Below are positions 61,045 through 64,000 of a stretch of 64,000 bases of DNA, in pieces. Origin of the DNA: Leptolyngbya sp. FACHB-60 (GTDB lineage Bacteria; Cyanobacteriota; Cyanobacteriia; Phormidesmidales; Phormidesmidaceae). The position numbers were made by a program, and so were the translations under genes. The first letter of the stretch is position 1; the number at the start of each line of letters is the position of its first letter. Where the stretch lies: the NCBI RefSeq assembly GCF_014695775.1, contig NZ_JACJOX010000041.1, positions 25,893 through 89,892 of the forward strand, read 5' to 3'. The notes beneath the pieces are model-generated. The model was not told where the DNA came from and made no database searches. It saw only the letters and a list, made by a program, of their open reading frames with translations.

Positions 61045-62388
61045 GTGAGCGATAACGTAAATCAGTCTCAGGTCTTAAAACAGGCACTACATGCCTTTGT
61101 GCTAGATGCTGAGGGCGATCTGGCCACGGCCTTAGAACAATACAGCGCTGATCAACTGAAACTTTGGTCGGCTACCAACCTGCAAGGCACGAATCGCTCG
61201 AATCTGGCGATCGATATGTTTCTAACCGAAGGTCAGGTGGCTGGCCAATCGGTATTGGATATTTTTATAAAAAATCAGCCTGGTTTATCTCAGCATGACA
61301 AGGCTTTAGCTGAAAGCTGGAAGAATACGTTTAACGGCTTATTTAAAGTGCTTCAGGTCACCACTGAGCGCTATGAGGTGATGAACTGGCTGACTGAAAA
61401 GTGCTACTGGGTCGAACCCAATGGGGCACAGTCGGTAGAGGAACTAGCTCGCCTCAGCCCCAACGAAATTGTTGTCACCCGTCTGTCGCCAAACGGCGAT
61501 GATGTCTGGACGTTTTCAGGCCCTTTGATGCTGCTGGGCAAACTGGGTAAGCCTAAGCTAGCCGTTGCGATCGGCAACTTCAAAAACTGGTTCCCCGGCC
61601 ATTTGTATGGCGATGCCCCTGAGCTTTTGGCCGAAGCCTGGAAATCTGTGGAGCGCTATCACCACGATTTTGTAGATTTTTTTGGGAGCGATCGCATTAC
61701 CCTGTCAGGGTATGAGTTGAACAAAAAGCTCAAAGAGTATCAAGAGATCTCTACCCAGCGTCGTTTAGAAGCGATCGGCATTGACAGTTCTAAATCGCTC
61801 AAAGAACTGGTCGCTGAATCTGGGGTTTCTGAGGAAGAGATGGCTGAGTCGATGGCCTCGTTTGGCAAAGACAGCCGTGAGGTAGGGCGACTCTTAAAGG
61901 ATGACAAGGCGATTAAGATGGCAACGCCGCCCATCAACCTGCCCGATGAGCTGCGTCGAGCAGAAGCTGTGACGGTGTTTGTTCACCCCCGCTGGGGACA
62001 GACGTTCTTAAAAGACTATGTGCGCTTGACCCAGCTGTTTGAAGCGACCGATGATGCATCTGTGACCAAGGCAGATCAGCTGATTCAAAAATATCTTAAG
62101 GATGATGCGGTCAACGCCTACGTGTGGCGCTGCTTTGCTGAAGATAACGCAACGCCGTTGATGGCATCGCTGGGGAGACAGTTTAACCGTTCAGATCTGA
62201 CCGTAGATGATTTAGACAATATTTTAATGCAGGCCGGGAAGCCTTTAGAACCGAAGCTTCCAGAGATTGCCAGCGTGCCTATGCATCTACAAGACTTGTT
62301 TCAAGCAGCGATGCAAGAGGTCGATCAAGGCTCCTCAAAGAAAAAGTCAAAGGGTAAGCAAAAGCAAAAAACTGGCTTTGCTGTTTAG
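61045..62388 (+). CDS. conserved hypothetical protein with basic tail
   Basis: 447 residues, function unknown. No signal or membrane segment. The N-terminal 230 residues look mainly helical (LKQALHAFVLDAEGDLATALEQY) with a WFPGHLYGDAPELLAEAWKSVERYHHDFVDFFGS block that resembles a folded domain of unassigned type; the middle is charged and helical (SVSEEEMAESMASF); the end is KKKSKGKQKQK, suited to binding nucleic acid or acidic surfaces. GTG start at 61045. It precedes the DUF5996 gene by 188 bp in the same direction. Confidence 0.6.
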   Translation: MSDNVNQSQVLKQALHAFVLDAEGDLATALEQYSADQLKLWSATNLQGTNRSNLAIDMFLTEGQVAGQSVLDIFIKNQPGLSQHDKALAESWKNTFNGLFKVLQVTTERYEVMNWLTEKCYWVEPNGAQSVEELARLSPNEIVVTRLSPNGDDVWTFSGPLMLLGKLGKPKLAVAIGNFKNWFPGHLYGDAPELLAEAWKSVERYHHDFVDFFGSDRITLSGYELNKKLKEYQEISTQRRLEAIGIDSSKSLKELVAESGVSEEEMAESMASFGKDSREVGRLLKDDKAIKMATPPINLPDELRRAEAVTVFVHPRWGQTFLKDYVRLTQLFEATDDASVTKADQLIQKYLKDDAVNAYVWRCFAEDNATPLMASLGRQFNRSDLTVDDLDNILMQAGKPLEPKLPEIASVPMHLQDLFQAAMQEVDQGSSKKKSKGKQKQKTGFAV

Positions 62389-62576
62389 GGCTATTGAATA
62401 GAGCATTTGTGGGAACGCTAGCCGTCTACGCTTTTCGGCGGGAATTAGGACTAGCCCATAGCCACAGGAAGAAATCCTACGCTGTGGACTTGCGGGATGA
62501 GGGGCGATCGCTTACTGGTCTGCCCAATCGCCGATTTTGTGCTCCAATTGGCTTTAAAACAATTGGGAGAAACGTT

Positions 62577-63488
62577 ATGCCTAACGTCTGGCCACAGCTA
62601 CCTCTCGACGATTGGCAGGACACCTACGCCACGCTGCACCTGTGGACTCAGATTGTGGGCAAAATTCGGTTGGTGCAAACGCCCTGGATTAACCACTCCT
62701 GGCATGTGCCGCTATATTTGACTGCGCGGGGCCTGACAACGAGCACTATTCCGAGCGCGGACCAGATTTTTCAGATCGACTTCGACTTTTTTGACCACCA
62801 GTTGCGCATTGCCACCAGCGAAGGCAGCGTGCAAACGGTTGAGCTACGGCCTCGGTCAGTGGCAGACTTTTACCAGGCGGTAATGGCGACCCTGGCAGAC
62901 CTGGGTATTGCCGTTCGCATTCACACCACGCCCAACGAAATCACGGATGCGATTCCCTTTGAGCAGGATGAAATCCATGGGGCCTACGATGCCGATGCGG
63001 CGCAGCGGTTTTGGCGGGTGCTATTGCAGTGCGATTGCGTCTTTCGGGAGTTTCGCTCTCACTTTTCGGGCAAGGTGAGCCCAGTGCATTTCTTCTGGGG
63101 CAGCTTTGATTTAGCGGTGACGCGGTTTTCCGGGCGACCGGCACCAGAGCATCCGGGGGGAGTGCCCAACTTGCCCGACGATGTGGCTCAGGAGGCTTAC
63201 TGCCAAGAGGTCAGCAGCGCCGGATTTTGGCCAGGGATGGGACTGGGCTACCCGGCTTTCTACTCCTACGCCTATCCGGTGCCGGAGGGGTATAAGGATG
63301 CGCGGGTTCAGCCGGACGCGGCCTTTTTCCATGAGGGGCTAGGGGAGTTTGTCTTACCCTACGATGCCGTGCGCGAGGCTGCCGACCCTGACCAGGCACT
63401 GCTTAAATTTCTTCACAGCACCTATGAGGCTGCTGCTAATCTAGCCAATTGGGACACCACAGCGCTGCAACAGACCTGGTTCAAATAA
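62577..63488 (+). CDS. DUF5996 family protein
   Basis: 303 residues from the ATG at 62577. WPQLPLDDWQDTYATLHLWTQIVGKIRLVQTPWINHSWHVPLY is the complete N-terminal DUF5996 motif, followed by FQIDFDFFDHQLRI, HGAYDADAAQRFWRVLLQ, FWGSFDLAVTRFSGRPAPEHPGG and GFWPGMGLGYPAFYSYAYPVPEG. No function is assigned to the family, but the dense Trp/His/Asp content and uniform length suggest an enzyme. GGGAG ahead of 62577 supports this start; the frame from 62394 adds 61 residues unlike the family. Confidence 0.85.
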   Translation: MPNVWPQLPLDDWQDTYATLHLWTQIVGKIRLVQTPWINHSWHVPLYLTARGLTTSTIPSADQIFQIDFDFFDHQLRIATSEGSVQTVELRPRSVADFYQAVMATLADLGIAVRIHTTPNEITDAIPFEQDEIHGAYDADAAQRFWRVLLQCDCVFREFRSHFSGKVSPVHFFWGSFDLAVTRFSGRPAPEHPGGVPNLPDDVAQEAYCQEVSSAGFWPGMGLGYPAFYSYAYPVPEGYKDARVQPDAAFFHEGLGEFVLPYDAVREAADPDQALLKFLHSTYEAAANLANWDTTALQQTWFK

Positions 63489-63577
63489 CGCTGTGCAACA
63501 GGATAGCATCCGAGACAGCCCCATAGCTTTGGGTTAAGAGATTGCGGAAGTCTATAGCAATCCGTGGATAGGTCCGG

Positions 63578-64000
63578 TCAGTCAACGAAGGCTTGGTCAA
63601 CGACTTGCCGAAAGGGTTGGCCGGATTGAATCTGTTTTCGCATCCGGTTTTTCAGAACAAACCATTGATGTTCAATCGGGTTCAAATCCGGGGAGTAAGG
63701 CGGCAGATATAAGAGATGACAGCCCACCTGACGAATCAATGCTTCAATGCGCCCACCTTTGTGAAACGAGGCGTTGTCACAGATGATCACACTGCCAGCT
63801 TTGAGTACGGGCAAGAGTTTCTCCTCTAACCATGTTTCAAACACCAGGCGATTGCAGTACCCCTGATAGGTAAGTGGGGCAACGAGCTGATGGTGATGCC
63901 AAGCCGCTATAAAGCTCACTCGTTCGGTACGATTGCCCCGACGTTCAGCCGCGAATCGTTCGCCTTTCAAGCACCAGCCGTAAGCATAGTCTTCGGTATT
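63578..64000 (-). mobile_element. IS630 family transposase, cut by the window end
   Basis: The frame is open to the right edge, so the N-terminal half lies outside. The visible 140 residues are the DDE_3 catalytic end of an IS630/Tc1-like transposase: VIICDNASFHKGG (second Asp), HLLYLPPYSPDLNPIEHQWFVLKNRMRKQI (the final Glu in NPIEHQW). The left end of the element should lie between 63490 and 63577, just after the DUF5996 gene; inverted-repeat ends were not identified by eye. No stop or frameshift is seen in the visible part. Confidence 0.9.

Overview
The window is chromosomal DNA of a cyanobacterium, most likely a GC-rich filamentous type of the Leptolyngbya/Nodosilinea/Phormidium sort (genus is inference). 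The evidence is the very frequent HIP1 octamer GCGATCGC, the sulfolipid genes sqdB-sqdX, a CysT/CysW/SbpA/CysA sulfate permease, a thylakoid-type TPM/Psb32 protein, CobN, and many large PAS/GAF signalling proteins. I see no tRNA, rRNA or CRISPR.

Layout. 0-6 kb: end of an FAD oxidoreductase, a phytase-like lipoprotein, a helical HHE-like protein, a YedK/HMCES-type DNA-protein crosslink protein, and a leftward marR-ABC ATPase-ABC permease operon. 6-10.6 kb: sqdB, sqdX, a Uma2 nuclease and a UbiH-like monooxygenase. 10.8-18 kb: DUF2267 protein, FMN reductase, then a leftward sulfate-uptake operon (sbpA-cysT-cysW-NIL protein-Crp/Fnr regulator) with cysA divergent. 18-25.6 kb: lgt, a periplasmic protein of four 30-residue repeats facing an OmpR/HK pair, a Psb32-like protein and a GAF hybrid kinase. 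25.7-31 kb: cobN, with four in-frame low-complexity insertions that look like intergenic repeats, and wecB. 31.4-43.2 kb: a signalling block of two paralogous hybrid kinases, the decayed remains of a third copy, a REC-EAL phosphodiesterase and a giant GAF/PAS/GGDEF cyclase. 43.2-50.6 kb: ilvD, then a gene-poor, stress-flavoured stretch (two small exported proteins, a frameshifted small gene, a baeRF-type protein), a VOC protein and a PAS-GGDEF cyclase. 50.7-60 kb: a papain-like protease with a Glu-rich tail, an AI-2E family transporter, a DUF2949 protein, lepB, an M3 oligopeptidase, and a two-gene operon of a ketosynthase III/heme-oxygenase-like fusion plus a protein of unknown function. 60.5-64 kb: GlsB-type membrane protein, an unknown 447-residue protein, a DUF5996 protein and an IS630 transposase cut by the window end.

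How they work together. Sulfate import and sulfolipid synthesis lie within about 12 kb. The 31-50 kb region holds both synthesis (two GGDEF proteins with intact active and I-sites) and breakdown (EAL) of c-di-GMP. The best candidate for an undescribed system is the ketosynthase/diiron-oxidase fusion and its ATGA-overlapping partner at 56956-59786. Several perfect palindromes centred on HIP1 sit just after genes and may act as terminators.
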